A stretch of DNA of 35,713 bases, from assembly GCA_025201765.1 (NCBI GenBank), contig MU623577.1, positions 1-35,713 on the forward strand, in the 5' to 3' direction. This stretch comes from Daldinia sp. FL1419 (lineage: Eukaryota; Ascomycota; Sordariomycetes; Xylariales; Hypoxylaceae). The notes below the pieces were generated by a model, which saw nothing but the letters and a program-made list of their open reading frames with translations, did not search any database and was not told where the DNA came from. This document shows positions 33,651 to 35,713 of this stretch, one piece after another. The position numbers and the translations under genes are program-made. How positions within the stretch are numbered: the first letter of the stretch is position 1; the number at the start of each line of letters is the position of its first letter.

Positions 33651-35611
33651 ATAGCCCTTTTATGTCCGGATAAAAGGCGGTTATAAATCCGTAGGTATAG
33701 AAAAATAGATTAATATAGAATGTAGAAGTGAAGGATGGCTATAAAGTTATTAATTATTCATTTCAAGTCAGTAGAAATTATGATATAAATTAAGGTTGGG
33801 AAGGGGTTATATTTAATGTGATGGTAAATGCTGCAAGAGTACCATAGTGGCAAGGGAAATATTGTTAAAATTGTTATATTTTTAAAATTGTTATGTTTAA
33901 TAGAATGGTTTTGGGTATTTTAGGTTTTTAATTAGTTAAAATTAAATAAAAGTGGAGAGAAATATTTTTAGTGTTGATGCCTTATTTAAATTTTTGTTAT
34001 ATTTTTTTAAAATTATTTTATGTGGTAAAATGGTAATAAATAATATAATGATTTTAATTTATTTTAACAAAAATTATTTGTATTTAACAAAAATACCTTT
34101 ATATAATGAAAATTATTTCGAAATTTTCAAATTCTTCAAACTTTTTAAATTTTTCCTAAATATAAATAGGTTTTCAAAAGTTGCTTTTTTATTTAATTAA
34201 TTTAAGTTTTATATAATTCATTAAAAGTTATTTCCATATAGTTTTATATAAATAATATATATTTTTTTGGCTTATATTTTTATCATACGCGCTACCATTT
34301 CCGAGTAGTTATATTTAGTAGTTCTTTTACCCAATTATTTTAATACCTTTTTTAGGATATAGTTATATTGTATCTTCAAGTTTATATAGTCTCTAATTAT
34401 TATAGGTTAATTAAAGTATAAGACATATTCTGCAGGAGTTATTAGAGTTTTTATTTAATTTAATCAATTTTTTTAAGTTTTTCAATTTAATTAATTATTT
34501 AATTTGTTTAAGATTTTTAAATTTTTTAATTTAATTAATTGTTTAATTTGTTTATAGTTTTTAAATTTTTTAATTTAATTAATTGTTTAATTTATTTAAG
34601 TTATTTAAATTTTTTAATTTAATTAATTTATTTAAAGTTTTTAATATTGATTTAGTGTAGTGTGATTATGTAATTAAAGTTATTTTAAAAGACTTTATTA
34701 ACCTCCACAAAACTAACTTTTTTAAGGTTTCCACAAGTTTTTTAGAATATAAATAGGCCTTTAGGAATTGTTTTCTTATCTAATTAGCTTAAATTTATTG
34801 TAGTTTTTTAAAGGATTATTTTTATAAAACTTCGTACAAATATATATATTTTTTATTTTTTTATTAAATATAACCTTATTATACGCGTTACTATTGCAAA
34901 ACAATCACATATAACAATTCATTTACCTAATTATTTTGATATTTTTTTTAAAATATAATTATTTTATATTTTTGAGTTTATATAGCCTTTGGTTGTTATG
35001 GGTTAATTGAAGTGTAGGGTATATTTTGCAGGAGTTATTAGAGTTTCTGTTTAATAAAACTTAAATTAATTAAGTAAGAAAGTAATTTTTGAAGGTTTAT
35101 CCATATTGTGTATTTTTATTATATATTTTTATTATATATTTTTATTATGTATTTATATTATATTGGTTTAATATAATTATTTTACATTTTTTATTTTATT
35201 TAAACTTTTAATTTATTATAAAATAATTAAAATATAAGGCATATTTATTAGAGTTTTTATTTAATATTAAATTGGGATAATGCAATTAAATATATAATAG
35301 AAACTACTTTATAAAAACCCTATTAACCTCTACAAAACCAACCCTTTTAAAGTTTCTATAATTCCTTTAAATATAAATAGGTTTTTAAAAATTATTTTTC
35401 TTATCTAATTAATTAAAATTTATTATAATTTTTTAAGAGTTACTTCTATAGAACTTTCATATAATAATATATACTTTTAGTCTTTTTCTTAAATATAATT
35501 TTATAATATGTGCTATTATTAAAAAATAATTATCTTTATTAATTATTTTATTTAATTGTTTTAATATTTTTTTTAGGGTATAATTATTTTATATTTTTTA
35601 TTTTATTTGAA
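33651..35611. repeat. AT-rich, RIP-like degenerate repeat array (right flank)
   Basis: Very AT-rich with diverged copies of a unit of roughly 600 bp. The string aaatataaatagg occurs near 34157, 34748 and 35370; a gcaggagttattagagttt element occurs near 34432 and 35028. Segments such as aaaccctattaacctctaca near 35315 correspond to reverse-complemented left-flank sequence (about 1380-1465 and 2160-2260), so the two flanks carry the same family in inverted orientation. An ORF at 33952-34200 reflects composition only. Confidence 0.8.
34475..34655. repeat. 44-bp tandem repeat, about four copies
   Basis: The string aatttaattaatt starts at 34484, 34528, 34572 and 34616, an exact 44-bp spacing, with the intervening tttaatttgtttaag...aaattttttaattt conserved. 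It lies inside the AT-rich flank. Confidence 0.8.
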
Positions 35612-35713
35612 TTTCTAATTATTATTTACATAGCCACCCTATATGAAGAGCTGGACCAGGAAGGCATCCTGGTTGTCGGCTTCGCGGACGATACGAATAT
35701 GCTGACAGCAGGA
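35612..35713 (+). mobile_element. Non-LTR retrotransposon reverse transcriptase fragment, runs off window
   Basis: The last ~85 bases have normal GC and encode YIATLYEELDQE followed by GILVVGFADDTNMLTAG. This is the catalytic [FY]-x-D-D box of a LINE-type reverse transcriptase (F-A-D-D here), with the preceding LYEEL and following T-N-L-like context typical of fungal LINEs. The same frame extends leftwards into the AT-rich DNA as FLIII, resembling the SPxLFLFYIA motif that normally precedes this region. The open frame reaches the window end, so element length and 5' structure are unknown. Reverse transcriptase copies the element's RNA into DNA at the target site. Confidence 0.85.

Noticed and set aside
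33952..34200. 82-aa ORF in the right flank
   Set aside because: Phe/Leu/Lys/Asn-only composition follows from AT content; inside degraded repeat.

Overview
The window looks like a piece of a filamentous ascomycete genome (Pezizomycotina, probably Sordariomycetes; the class is inference). Genes are split by 49-88 bp introns with GT..AG ends and TACTAAC/CTAAC/CTGAC branch points. Intergenic DNA is long. Both window ends are extremely AT-rich repeat DNA of the kind left by RIP (repeat-induced point mutation). All gene models below were spliced by eye.

Layout: 1-2330 is AT-rich degenerate repeat with almost no C on the + strand. About 2340-33650 is a normal-GC gene island. 33650-35630 is AT-rich repeat again, of the same family in inverted orientation, and it stops sharply at an unmutated fragment of a non-LTR retrotransposon reverse transcriptase (35612-35713). 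In the island, left to right: an acyl-CoA dehydrogenase (+), an intact three-exon hAT transposase (+), an unrecognised and possibly broken gene (-), a Spo12-family cell-cycle gene (+) convergent with a DRG2-type GTPase (-), tRNA-Gly(GCC) (+), a SET-domain protein with a signal peptide (+), a small secreted cysteine-containing protein (-), a NACHT-ankyrin NLR (-), a HeLo-domain protein (-), two small hypotheticals (-), and a GH76 cell-wall mannanase-like enzyme of the DFG5/DCW1 type (+).

The most interesting system is the NLR/HeLo pair at 18244-25529. The extreme N-terminus of the NLR (residues 6-24) and the C-terminal tail of the HeLo protein (residues 237-255) align without gaps: 9 of 19 residues are identical, around a G-I-H-x-G-D-x-N core. 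This is the architecture of fungal amyloid-signalled cell death, in which an NLR templates the prion-like tail of a HeLo pore-forming effector encoded next to it (NWD2/HET-S and PNT1/HELLP type). The motif resembles the RHIM core but has His in place of Gln, so it may be a new or divergent motif class.

The rest of the island is mainly housekeeping (DRG2, Spo12, tRNA, GH76) mixed with accessory genes (hAT, NLR/HeLo, secreted protein). A short palindromic TACCTAGGTAGGTA-type motif recurs in non-coding DNA throughout.
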